Origin: Syntrophomonadaceae bacterium
GTDB taxonomy: Bacteria > Bacillota > Syntrophomonadia > Syntrophomonadales > Syntrophomonadaceae
Direction: 5' to 3'
DNA: 10,920 bases
Assembly: GCA_028683995.1 (NCBI GenBank)
Contig: JAQUGU010000039.1
Coordinates: forward strand, 1 to 10,920
A model generated the notes under the pieces. It searched no databases and was not told the origin of the DNA. It saw only the letters and a program-made list of their open reading frames with translations. Numbering within the stretch: position 1 is the first letter of the stretch; every line of letters begins with the position of its first letter. The position numbers and the translations under genes were made by a program. Positions 1-6,549 of this stretch are shown here, piece after piece.

Positions 1-551
1 CTAATTCCATAGATTACCGGCACGACGATAACCTGGTTCGGGGACTGGATTATTATACCAATACCGCTTTTGAGATTCATATCCCCGGTATTGGTGCTCA
101 AAGTGCTGTAGGCGGAGGGGGAAGGTACAACGGGTTGGTGGAAGAATGTGGTGGTCCGGACTTACCAGGGATAGGATTTGCCATGGGTATAGAACGTTTG
201 CTACTGGCCGTAAATACCCTGGCGTCAAAAACGGACTCCGGAAAAAATGATGTTTTTGTTACAATTATGTCTGACCAATATGAACTCCAGGCTCTGGAAT
301 TATTAACCCGCCTGCGTCAGGAAAATATTAGAGCTGAGAAAGATTATATGGGGCGTAGTGGACGAGCGCAGATGAAGTATGCGGATAAATTGGGGGCCAG
401 AATGGTAATAATCATTGGTGACGATGAAATCCAGCAAGGTTATTTTACTCTGAGAGACATGCAGAGCAAAGAGCAGGTTCAAATCGATAAGGAAGAGATT
501 ATTGAATCTGTCAAAGATAGACTGGCTAAACTTGGAGGAGGAAACGGGTAG
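1..551 (+). CDS. hisS: Histidyl-tRNA synthetase, C-terminal part (5' truncated by window)
   Basis: Class II aminoacyl-tRNA synthetase charging tRNA-His in the cytoplasm. The reading frame is already open at the left edge; the first full codon is at position 3, giving about 182 residues. Seen directly: the histidine-binding motif LVRGLDYYTNTAFEI, the glycine-rich GGGGRYNGLV strand, and motif 3 PGIGFAMGIERLL, all diagnostic of HisRS rather than HisZ. After these comes the C-terminal alpha/beta anticodon-binding domain (from about KNDVFVTIMSD to VKDRLAKLG), with the typical GRSGRAQMKYADKLGA segment. The stop TAG at 549-551 directly abuts the aspS ATG, and the last codons contain the aspS ribosome-binding site, so the two are co-transcribed and probably translationally coupled. 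hisS-aspS pairing is common in Firmicutes. Nothing looks broken; the N-terminal half lies outside the window. Confidence 0.97.
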   Translation, partial: NSIDYRHDDNLVRGLDYYTNTAFEIHIPGIGAQSAVGGGGRYNGLVEECGGPDLPGIGFAMGIERLLLAVNTLASKTDSGKNDVFVTIMSDQYELQALELLTRLRQENIRAEKDYMGRSGRAQMKYADKLGARMVIIIGDDEIQQGYFTLRDMQSKEQVQIDKEEIIESVKDRLAKLGGGNG

Positions 552-2312
552 ATGAAGAGAACTCACAGGGCTACAGAACTTGATATAGAAAACGTGGGAG
601 AAGTAATAACCCTCAATGGTTGGATTAATAGCAGGAGGGATCATGGAGGTCTCATATTTATTGATTTACGGGATCGTTCCGGCTTAATCCAGGTGGTCTT
701 CAGTCCTGAGGTAAACCAGGAAGCCTTTCACCGAGCTGAACAGGTACGTAGCGAATATGTGGTAGCAGTGGAGGGCAAGGTTTGCCGGAGACCCCAGGAA
801 ACCGAAAATCCCAACCTGAAAACCGGGAAAATAGAAATTTACGTTGAAAAGATGGAAGTTTTTAGTGCTGCCCGTACTCCACCTTTCTATATCGAAGACG
901 GTATTGATGTGGATGAAACCCTGAGACTAAAGTACCGTTACCTGGATTTGCGTCGTCCCGAGATGAGAGATAATCTTATGTTGCGCCACCGGGTTATAAA
1001 AATAATGCGTGATTTTCTCGATAAAAACGGTTTTCTGGAAATAGAAACCCCCATACTTACTAAAAGTACACCCGAGGGGGCAAGGGATTACCTGGTTCCC
1101 AGTCGGGTACACCCGGGGGACTTCTTTGCCCTGCCCCAGTCACCCCAGATATTTAAGCAACTCCTTATGGTGGCAGGTATGGAGAGATACTTCCAAATTG
1201 CCCGTTGTTTCAGGGATGAAGACCTGAGGGCTGACCGACAGCCGGAATTTACCCAACTGGACCTGGAAATGTCTTTTATCGATGAGGAAGATATCTTTAC
1301 CCTGGTAGAGCAATTGATGCAGGAGATTTTTGCTGGTGGAACCTGCCAGCAGATTAGCATACCATTCCCGCGCTTATCCTATGACGAAGCTATGGAGAAA
1401 TACGGTAGCGATAAACCCGACCTGCGTTTCGGACTGGAAATTCAGGATATTACCGCAATAGTTAAAGATGTGGACTTCAAAGTTTTTTCTGCTGCAGTAG
1501 AGGCCGGTGGAGTCGTTCGGGCTATCAATGCTAAAACCTGTGCTTCATTTAAACGCAGGGAGATTGACGATCTGGGTAAGATGGCAGTGGAGAACGGGGC
1601 CCGGGGTATGGCCTGGATAGTAGTGACTGAAAATGAATTAAAATCACCGATTGCTAAATTTTTTAGCGAGGAAAAAATGCAGGAATTACTTACAGCGCTG
1701 AGTGCACAACCTGGTGACCTCTTGCTCTTTGCTGCTGATCAGCCTGATGTAGTAGCCCGGGTTCTAGGTAACTTGCGCCTGGAACTAGGTAAGCGACTTA
1801 AGCTTATAGATGAAGGCCAATTGAATTTCGTCTGGGTAGTGGATTTCCCCCTGTTAGAATATGATGCGGAAGAGAAACGCTATGTAGCAGTGCACCATCC
1901 CTTTACCTCCCCCCGGGTAGAGGATTTTGATTTACTTGATAATTCTCCCGGTGAGGTTAAGGCCCGGGCTTATGACCTGATACTTAATGGTACTGAAATA
2001 GGAGGGGGAAGCATTAGAATACACCGCCGGGACTGGCAGGAAAAAATGTTTTCCTTACTGGGCTTGAGTCAGGAAGAAGCCGAGGATAAATTCGGTTTTT
2101 TGCTGGAAGCTTTTCAATACGGTACTCCTCCCCACGGGGGCATAGCCTTTGGTATTGATCGCCTGTTAATGATAATGGCTGGTCGGCAAAGCATACGTGA
2201 CGTTATTGCCTTCCCCAAAACCCAGAGTGCCTCCTGTCCCATGACTGAGGCGCCTTCCGGAGTAAGCCCCAGACAGCTGCGGGAGCTGGCTTTGAAGATA
2301 AGAGAGAAGTAA
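552..2312 (+). CDS. aspS: Aspartyl-tRNA synthetase, bacterial type (possibly non-discriminating)
   Basis: Class IIb synthetase of 586 residues, the usual bacterial length. N-terminal OB-fold anticodon domain about 1-105; catalytic core with motif 1 FLEIETPIL (161-169), the flipping/ATP region TPEGARDYLVPSR (173-185), motif 2 FRDEDLRADRQPEFTQLD (220-237) and motif 3 HGGIAFGIDRLL (528-539, Arg537). The bacterial GAD insertion sits at roughly 285-410, and the C-terminal tail FPKTQSASCPMTEAPS is typical. The ATG follows the hisS stop with no gap; GGAGGAGG at 534-541 is a good Shine-Dalgarno and fixes the start. The OB-fold loop reads RRDHGG, with His31 where tRNA-Asp-specific enzymes such as that of E. 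coli carry Leu. In Pseudomonas, His31 marks a non-discriminating enzyme that also makes Asp-tRNA-Asn for the GatCAB amidotransferase. That extension to this protein is inference. Confidence 0.98.
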   Translation: MKRTHRATELDIENVGEVITLNGWINSRRDHGGLIFIDLRDRSGLIQVVFSPEVNQEAFHRAEQVRSEYVVAVEGKVCRRPQETENPNLKTGKIEIYVEKMEVFSAARTPPFYIEDGIDVDETLRLKYRYLDLRRPEMRDNLMLRHRVIKIMRDFLDKNGFLEIETPILTKSTPEGARDYLVPSRVHPGDFFALPQSPQIFKQLLMVAGMERYFQIARCFRDEDLRADRQPEFTQLDLEMSFIDEEDIFTLVEQLMQEIFAGGTCQQISIPFPRLSYDEAMEKYGSDKPDLRFGLEIQDITAIVKDVDFKVFSAAVEAGGVVRAINAKTCASFKRREIDDLGKMAVENGARGMAWIVVTENELKSPIAKFFSEEKMQELLTALSAQPGDLLLFAADQPDVVARVLGNLRLELGKRLKLIDEGQLNFVWVVDFPLLEYDAEEKRYVAVHHPFTSPRVEDFDLLDNSPGEVKARAYDLILNGTEIGGGSIRIHRRDWQEKMFSLLGLSQEEAEDKFGFLLEAFQYGTPPHGGIAFGIDRLLMIMAGRQSIRDVIAFPKTQSASCPMTEAPSGVSPRQLRELALKIREK

Positions 2313-2354
2313 CATAAATGCCAGAAATGGTGCATAGTGGTGTATAGTAGCTTC

Positions 2355-2383
2355 TTGAAGAAGTATATAATCTGTGCTATATT
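2355..2383 (+). promoter_or_regulatory. Sigma-A-type promoter of the 6S RNA gene
   Basis: TTGAAG at 2355-2360 and TATATT at 2378-2383 are separated by exactly 17 bp, a good match to the vegetative consensus (TTGACA-17-TATAAT). Predicted transcription start near 2390, about 20-25 nt before the base of the 6S terminal stem, which would leave a short 5' leader to be trimmed, as known for B. subtilis 6S-1. A perfect TATAAT also lies inside the spacer (2366-2371), but the hexamer 17 bp upstream of it (TATAGT) is a poor -35, so I prefer the first pair. Confidence 0.6.
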
Positions 2384-2410
2384 CTAGTTAGCAAAAGTAA
2401 ACTTTAAAAA

Positions 2411-2592
2411 GTTGAAACCCCTGCTGTGTACGTGTGATTAGCCGTTAAGTTTTTGCCAACACCAAAAACCAGGGAACCTGCCTCTGGGCGAGGCTGTATA
2501 CCCACCTATCGGTGGGAAACATTAATCGCGCAGGAGGGTACCCACCTGCGATGCAGGTTTAAACTACGGCACCACGGCTCGGTGGGGTTTTG
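2411..2592 (+). ncRNA. ssrS: 6S RNA (regulator of sigma-A RNA polymerase)
   Basis: 6S RNA binds housekeeping RNA polymerase by mimicking an open promoter and serves as template for short product RNAs. Seen here: a closing stem AAACCCC (2415-2421) with GGGGTTT (2584-2590), extended by GCTGTG (2423-2428) with CACGGC (2573-2578, one G-U pair); then the conserved bulge strand GTTAAGTTTTTGCC (2444-2457) and CCAGGGAACC (2469-2478), both strongly like B. subtilis 6S-1. Apical hairpin CCCACC-TATC-GGTGGG (2501-2516). On the 3' side of the central bubble a hairpin ACCTGC-GAT-GCAGGT (2544-2558). Location between aspS and tcdA matches B. subtilis bsrA exactly. The ends are approximate; a T-rich run follows (2587-2598). 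No convincing protein is encoded here. Confidence 0.93.
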
Positions 2593-2598
2593 TTTTTT
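2572..2598 (+). terminator. Probable 3' terminator of 6S RNA
   Basis: CCAC (2572-2575) can pair with GTGG (2582-2585) around a six-base loop, followed by TTTTGTTTTTT (2588-2598). The hairpin is short and competes with the 6S closing stem; the full 6S terminal stem followed by the T-run probably acts as the terminator. Confidence 0.55.
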
Positions 2599-2599
2599 C

Positions 2600-2627
2600 C
2601 GACATCCGACATCTGACATCCGACTTC
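2600..2627. repeat. Tandem heptamer repeat, four units
   Basis: Four consecutive 7-bp units: CGACATC, CGACATC, TGACATC, CGACTTC. The first two are identical, the others differ by one base. The block sits between the 6S T-run and the tcdA ribosome-binding site. It is not part of a gene. Similar 7-bp periodic runs occur at three other intergenic places in this window. Confidence 0.85.
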
Positions 2628-2646
2628 AGAAAACGGTGGTAATTTC

Positions 2647-3336
2647 ATGCAGGAAGTGTTTTGCCGGACCGCAGCATTACTAGGTAATGAAGGGCTTAAA
2701 AAATTGCAGCAAAGCTCCGTGGCCATCATAGGCCTGGGAGGAGTAGGTTCTTATGCCGTAGAGGCTATAGCCCGTTGTGGTGCAGGGTCAATAATTATAG
2801 TTGATGCTGACCGGATTGAAGCCAGCAACATAAATCGCCAACTACCAGCACTGCATTCTACTCTGGGTCAGTATAAAACTGATGTAGTAGCTGCTCGTTT
2901 ACAAGATATAAATCCGCTGCTAAAAGTTTATAAACATACCTGCAGATATAACCACCAGACCAGCAATCAGATTTTAATAGAAAAAGTAGACTATGTTATA
3001 GACGCTATTGATTCCCTGCCTGATAAGGTTCATCTCATTAAATCCTGCCTGCAGAAAAACATTCCTATTATAAGTTCCATGGGTGCGGCGCGAAGACTTG
3101 ATCCCAGCATGTTAAAGGTGGCGGATATCAAGGATAGCCAGGTTTGTCCTATGGCACGCCGTTTAAGAAGGGAACTGCATAAAGAAAACATATATTCGGG
3201 ATTCAAGGTAGTATTTTCCCTGGAGCCACCACTTAAACCAGATGGCGACAGTGCCGAATTGGGAAGCATAGTTATGGTTCCAGCCACTGCCGGCTTACTC
3301 CTGGCCTCCGTGGTTATTAACGACCTGCTGGCTTAA
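2647..3336 (+). CDS. tcdA: tRNA threonylcarbamoyladenosine dehydratase (E1-like, ThiF/MoeB family)
   Basis: Cytoplasmic E1-like enzyme that uses ATP to cyclise t6A at position 37 of ANN-decoding tRNAs to ct6A. 229 residues, slightly short for the family (about 250). Seen: N-terminal FCRTAALLGNEGLKKL, dinucleotide/ATP loop GLGGVGS (29-35), acidic residue after the second strand (D53), the NINRQ motif (61-65), DAID (119-122), Cys134, and the subfamily signature SSMGAARRLDP (143-153), which separates TcdA from MoeB and ThiF; VCPMARRLRREL (166-177) is also typical. No zinc-binding Cys pairs of MoeB are present. Start: ATG 2647, with a modest GGTGG at 2635-2639; the N-terminus begins where other TcdA proteins do. 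The order aspS-6S-tcdA is conserved with B. subtilis (yrvM). It is probably read from the 6S region or from readthrough; no clear separate promoter is seen. Confidence 0.93.
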   Translation: MQEVFCRTAALLGNEGLKKLQQSSVAIIGLGGVGSYAVEAIARCGAGSIIIVDADRIEASNINRQLPALHSTLGQYKTDVVAARLQDINPLLKVYKHTCRYNHQTSNQILIEKVDYVIDAIDSLPDKVHLIKSCLQKNIPIISSMGAARRLDPSMLKVADIKDSQVCPMARRLRRELHKENIYSGFKVVFSLEPPLKPDGDSAELGSIVMVPATAGLLLASVVINDLLA

Positions 3337-3364
3337 GAGTAAGGGGTAAGAGGTAAGGGGGAGA
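3337..3364. repeat. Purine-rich heptamer repeat
   Basis: Directly after the tcdA stop: GAGTAAG, GGGTAAG, AGGTAAG, then a degenerate GGGGAGA. Three units share the core GTAAG at 7-bp spacing. The last G-rich unit also serves as the Shine-Dalgarno of the following gene (ATG at 3372), so the repeat and the ribosome-binding site coincide. Confidence 0.75.
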
Positions 3365-3371
3365 GTAGTAT

Positions 3372-4052
3372 ATGCAGTCAACTCAGGAAACGCTTATGCA
3401 AATATACCAGACCCTGTTGGAGCACTTGGGGTCACGGGGGTGGTGGCCGGCAGATTCTCGCCTGGAGGTTATAATCGGGGCAGTTCTCACCCAGGCTGTA
3501 GCCTGGAAAAATGTAACCCGGGCTATCAACAATCTAAAATCAGCCCATCTAATTAATATAAATGCCATTCTAAACATTAATGAAGAGGATTTGGCTCAAT
3601 GTATTAAGCCCGCCCTTTACCACCGGCAGAAGGCCAGGAAACTAAAAGCACTTATGACTTTTATAGCTAGAGAATATAATAGTGACCTGGATCTGATGTT
3701 TGCCCAGCCACTTCCCGTACTACGGGAAAAGCTTCTGGCGGTATGGGGGATTGGGCCGGAAACGGCTGATTCAATTCTGCTCTATGCTGGTGATAAACCG
3801 GTTTTTGTAGTTGATACCTATACCAAAAGAATTTTTTATCGCCTGGGTATGGTGGATGAAAATATTTCTTACCAGGAAATGCAAGAATATTTTCATAATA
3901 ATGTACCCCCTAATCTCTATATCTATAATGAATATCACGCGCTGCTGGTGGGACTTGGCGCCAATTATTGCAAGAAGAGCAGACCCGGTTGCAGTCAATG
4001 TCCCTTGCTAAAATTATGTAAATATTTGACTCACTTGCAGGAAAAATACTGA
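3372..4052 (+). CDS. HhH-GPD DNA glycosylase with 4Fe-4S cluster, MagIII/MpgII-like (endonuclease III superfamily)
   Basis: Base-excision-repair enzyme of 226 residues. Seen: helix-hairpin-helix LLAVWGIGPETADSILLYA (121-139), the catalytic Asp in VVDTYTKR (Asp148), and a C-terminal cluster loop Cys200-x6-Cys207-x2-Cys210-x5-Cys216, the exact endonuclease III spacing. The residue equivalent to endonuclease III Lys120 is Glu130 (GPETA in place of GRKTA). Lys is needed for beta-lyase activity, so this is probably a monofunctional glycosylase, as in the Helicobacter MagIII 3-methyladenine glycosylase group, not Nth itself. Substrate (alkylated purines) is inferred from the family. Start ATG 3372 has the G-rich repeat GGGGGAG as its Shine-Dalgarno. 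The stop overlaps the Shine-Dalgarno region of the next gene by one or two bases, so it is probably co-transcribed with tcdA and the ligase. No truncation is evident. Confidence 0.88.
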   Translation: MQSTQETLMQIYQTLLEHLGSRGWWPADSRLEVIIGAVLTQAVAWKNVTRAINNLKSAHLININAILNINEEDLAQCIKPALYHRQKARKLKALMTFIAREYNSDLDLMFAQPLPVLREKLLAVWGIGPETADSILLYAGDKPVFVVDTYTKRIFYRLGMVDENISYQEMQEYFHNNVPPNLYIYNEYHALLVGLGANYCKKSRPGCSQCPLLKLCKYLTHLQEKY

Positions 4053-4066
4053 AGGAGGTAGAATGA

Positions 4067-5368
4067 ATGTCATACTGGGATAAAGAAAAAGAATGTATGC
4101 CCCGTAAAGAGCTGGAAGAACTACAGCTTAGACGGTTGAAGGAGACAGTTTACCGGGTTTATACTTTTGTCCCTGCTTATAAAGAAAAAATGGATGAGGC
4201 TGGAATTAAACCTGAAGATATCAAAAGCCTGAAGGATTTGCAGAAACTACCTTTTACGACCAAACAGGATTTACGAGATAACTATCCCTTTGGGTTGTTT
4301 GCTCTACCCATGAGTGAGGTAGTAAGAATCCATTCCTCTTCAGGTACCACCGGTAAACCTACCGTAGTAGGCTATTCCAAAAAGGATATTGATATCTGGT
4401 CGGAATTAATGGCCCGGGCTTTGACCAGCGCAGGGGCAACCCGTTATTCGGTAATTCAAAATGCCTATGGGTATGGGCTATTTACTGGAGGCCTGGGCAT
4501 TCATTATGGGGCAGAAAAGATAGCTGCCTCGGTAATACCTAGTTCCGGTGGGAACACCAGAAGACAGATAATGCTGATGCAGGACTTCGGAACCACGGAA
4601 TTAACTTGTACACCCTCTTATGCCTTATTTATGCACGAGGTCATGCAGGAAATGGGAATAGAACCGTCGGACCTTAAACTTCGCGCCGGCATATTTGGAG
4701 CTGAACCCTGGTCGGAAAACATGCGTCGGGAAATCGAGCATAAACTGGAAATAGATGCCTATGATATTTATGGATTAAGTGAGATTATTGGACCGGGAGT
4801 GGCGATAGAATGTGCTAATAAGCAGGGGCTGCATATTGCGGAAGACCATTTCCTGGCAGAAATAATTGACCCCGTAAGTGAAGAAGTTTTAGATGATGGT
4901 AGTCAGGGGGAACTGGTCATAACAACCATTAGTAAAGAGGCCCTGCCCATTATACGTTACCGTACCCGCGATCTGACCAGTCTGGATAAAAACGTATGTC
5001 ATTGTGGGAGAACCCATGTCAGGATGCAAAAGGTATTGGGTCGTTCTGACGATATGGTTATTATCCGGGGAGTAAATGTTTTCCCATCAATGGTAGAGAG
5101 TGTACTATTAAATATCCCCGGGGTAGAACCACATTACTTGCTGATTGTAGACCGCAAAGGCAACCTGGATCAACTGGAAGTGCAGGTGGAGGTTTCCGAG
5201 CAGCTATTCAGTGATGAGGTTAGAAAACTGGAAGAATTAGGTGCTATAATTGCTAAAGAGATGGAAAGTGCACTGGGGGTTAATGCCAGAATTCGCCTGG
5301 TAGAACCCAAGTCGATAGAAAGAAGCGAAGGCAAGGCAAAGAGAGTCATTGATAGGAGAAATATTTAA
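4067..5368 (+). CDS. paaK: Phenylacetate-CoA ligase family protein (aryl-acid AMP-binding ligase)
   Basis: Cytosolic adenylate-forming enzyme that activates an aryl acid with ATP and CoA. 433 residues, the family length. Seen: phosphate loop SSSGTTGKPT (90-99), adenine-binding GAEPW (211-215), YGLSE (235-239), RYRTRDL (297-303), the PaaK-typical CHCGRTHVRM (311-320), the hinge region GRSDDMVIIRGVNVFP (325-340) and a C-terminal Lys-rich EGKAKRV (421-427) holding the likely catalytic Lys. Start ATG 4067 is preceded by AAGGAGGT (4052-4059); an ATG four bases upstream (4063) leads to a stop after six codons and is rejected. An ACT-domain gene follows 13 bp later. PaaK-ACT pairs occur in anaerobes and archaea, often beside indolepyruvate ferredoxin oxidoreductase (iorAB), where they handle arylacetates from aromatic amino acids. 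iorAB is not in this window, and the true acid substrate is not certain. Confidence 0.93.
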   Translation: MSYWDKEKECMPRKELEELQLRRLKETVYRVYTFVPAYKEKMDEAGIKPEDIKSLKDLQKLPFTTKQDLRDNYPFGLFALPMSEVVRIHSSSGTTGKPTVVGYSKKDIDIWSELMARALTSAGATRYSVIQNAYGYGLFTGGLGIHYGAEKIAASVIPSSGGNTRRQIMLMQDFGTTELTCTPSYALFMHEVMQEMGIEPSDLKLRAGIFGAEPWSENMRREIEHKLEIDAYDIYGLSEIIGPGVAIECANKQGLHIAEDHFLAEIIDPVSEEVLDDGSQGELVITTISKEALPIIRYRTRDLTSLDKNVCHCGRTHVRMQKVLGRSDDMVIIRGVNVFPSMVESVLLNIPGVEPHYLLIVDRKGNLDQLEVQVEVSEQLFSDEVRKLEELGAIIAKEMESALGVNARIRLVEPKSIERSEGKAKRVIDRRNI

Positions 5369-5381
5369 GGAGGTAGACTAT

Positions 5382-5810
5382 ATGGCCAAGCAGATATCAG
5401 TTTTTCTTGAAAATAAGGCAGGCCGTCTCTCGCATGTTACCCGGGTACTCGGGGATGCTGGAATAAACATTAGAGCCCTCTCCATTGCCGATACATCCGA
5501 TTTCGGGATCCTGCGTATTATTGTTAATGACCCGGCTCGAGCCTACCGCATACTAAAGGATGCCAACTTCACCGTTAGTGAAACCGAGGTCATAGCAGTT
5601 CAGGTATCTGATTCACCCGGAGGGCTGGCTGCGGTACTGGAACAAATGTCGGAAGCCAACCTTAATATTGAGTATTTATACGCTTTTTTGGGTACCTCGG
5701 AAAACGATGCTCTGGTAGTTTTTAAAGTTGAAGATATGGACAAAACCTGTATAACTTTTAAAGAAAAGGGGATAAAGTTTATTGATGAAAAACAGCTCTA
5801 TGAGCTGTAG
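5382..5810 (+). CDS. Tandem ACT-domain protein (amino-acid-sensing regulator)
   Basis: 142-residue protein made of two ACT domains, about residues 3-65 (ISVFLENKAGRLSHVTRVLG, then INIRALSI) and 71-139 (IAVQVSDSPGGLAAVLEQMS, then LNIEYLY). ACT domains pair to bind small ligands, usually amino acids; nothing else is fused here, so it is likely a stand-alone sensor that acts on a partner. The strong AAGGAGGT at 5367-5374, eight bases before ATG 5382, sets the start; an in-frame ATG further upstream (5349) lies inside the ligase gene and lacks a site. Its neighbour, the PaaK-type ligase 13 bp upstream, is the natural partner: such pairs suggest feedback from an aromatic amino acid on aryl-CoA formation. 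That link is inference. The gene ends five bases before a 13-bp hairpin that closes the transcription unit. Confidence 0.9.
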   Translation: MAKQISVFLENKAGRLSHVTRVLGDAGINIRALSIADTSDFGILRIIVNDPARAYRILKDANFTVSETEVIAVQVSDSPGGLAAVLEQMSEANLNIEYLYAFLGTSENDALVVFKVEDMDKTCITFKEKGIKFIDEKQLYEL

Positions 5811-5815
5811 AGGAT

Positions 5816-5845
5816 TTTGGAGTGCCTTGAATAAGGCACTCCAAA
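5816..5845 (+). terminator. Hairpin terminator candidate after the ACT gene
   Basis: Perfect 13-bp stem TTTGGAGTGCCTT / AAGGCACTCCAAA (5816-5828 with 5833-5845) closed by a GAAT tetraloop, six bases after the ACT stop codon. It is followed by TATTTGGAATTT rather than a clean U-run, so termination may be incomplete or the stem may mainly protect the mRNA 3' end. Confidence 0.7.
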
Positions 5846-5846
5846 T

Positions 5847-6018
5847 ATTTGGAATTTACCGTTTTTATCCTTCATATTAATTACAATCATCATCTTAATT
5901 TTTTATTCTAATTATCACATCTTATCTGTAATAAACATTAATCAAAATATTCTTCCCAAAGTATTTCCAGCAGTATTCGCGGTTTAATTGTACCAATTTT
6001 TGCAAAATTGAGACAAAA
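5847..6018 (+). other. AT-rich intergenic region upstream of the envelope operon
   Basis: About 170 bp with no gene on either strand. It must hold the promoter of the three-gene envelope operon, but the match is poor: the best pair I see is TTATTC (5903-5908) with TGTAAT (5927-5932), spacing 18, and this is weak. Its most ordered element is the nested inverted repeat at 5986-6010, listed separately. Confidence 0.5.
5986..6010. promoter_or_regulatory. Nested inverted repeats, possible operator of the envelope operon
   Basis: AATTG-TAC-CAATT (5986-5998) overlaps CAATTTT-TGC-AAAATTG (5994-6010): two inverted repeats, both with 3-bp centres, sharing the middle arm. This gives three alternating AATTG half-sites nine bases before the GGAGG of the first gene. 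It could be an operator or a small leader stem-loop. AT-richness makes chance matches easier, hence moderate confidence. Confidence 0.4.
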
Positions 6019-6031
6019 AGGAGGTGAAATA

Positions 6032-6526
6032 ATGAAAAAGGTTATTGGTCTTGGTCTCCTTGTAGCAATATTTTTCGCAATATTCGTTCTATTGCAAGAT
6101 TACCTGGGGGCCAGTGCGTTCTATATGGCAGCGATAGCAATGGCTATGTTTACAGTACTGGGACCCTTTGGAGACTATCTGAAAACTGCTATTGCCATGT
6201 TAATAGGGGTGGTTGTGGCACTGGCCGGTATGATAGTTCTGGCAACTCAAATGCCCTTACCGCCGGATAATCTGCTCTTTGTTGCTCTCGTTTCGGGTGT
6301 GTCGCTTTTCCTGCTGGTATTAATATCTACGGCAGGTATGCGAATAGATGCCATGTTCCTTGGGTGGGCAGCTTATTTTGCTGCAGTGTTTGGCACTTAT
6401 ACAACCGACACTCCGGCTATGGCAACTGTAGCATTGCCGGCTGCAGTAGGAGTAATCGTATCTTTATTGCTGGGACTTTTTATGTCACTCCTGGTGATGA
6501 AAATCGCTATGGCAGTAAATCAGTAA
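6032..6526 (+). CDS. Small polytopic membrane protein, about six helices, unknown function
   Basis: 164-residue, almost wholly hydrophobic protein. Predicted membrane segments by eye: about 4-22, 29-46, 51-72, 80-100, 106-123 and 129-157, with short polar loops (GPFGDYLK, QMPLPPDN, TYTTDTP). No catalytic motif, no charged residues inside helices apart from one Arg-Asp (RIDA, 104-107) at a helix start. I do not recognise the family; a resemblance to small DUF-type inner-membrane proteins (such as DUF1097) is only in size and composition. The ATG at 6032 has an ideal AAGGAGGTGA (6019-6028) and begins MKKVIGLG; longer TTG-start readings from 6008 would run through the Shine-Dalgarno itself and are rejected. 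The next gene starts 23 bp downstream, so it is the first gene of a three-gene envelope operon and may be a membrane partner of the anchored YhgE-like protein. Confidence 0.85.
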   Translation: MKKVIGLGLLVAIFFAIFVLLQDYLGASAFYMAAIAMAMFTVLGPFGDYLKTAIAMLIGVVVALAGMIVLATQMPLPPDNLLFVALVSGVSLFLLVLISTAGMRIDAMFLGWAAYFAAVFGTYTTDTPAMATVALPAAVGVIVSLLLGLFMSLLVMKIAMAVNQ

Positions 6527-6549
6527 GCAGGGGAAAGGGGGGATAAGAT

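Noticed and set aside
303..644. A 113-codon minus-strand open frame
   Set aside because: Runs across the hisS end and aspS start, both certain from motifs.
2501..2558. Pairs of hairpins that could suggest a riboswitch
   Set aside because: They are explained by the 6S RNA fold and its position after aspS.
2453..2683. A 76-codon + strand open frame over the 6S region
   Set aside because: It needs a TTG start, lies across the conserved 6S RNA structure and repeats, and overlaps the tcdA start; its protein has no recognisable features.
5349..5381. Longer N-terminus for the ACT protein
   Set aside because: The upstream ATG lies inside the ligase gene with no ribosome-binding site; ATG 5382 has AAGGAGGT and begins directly at the ACT fold.
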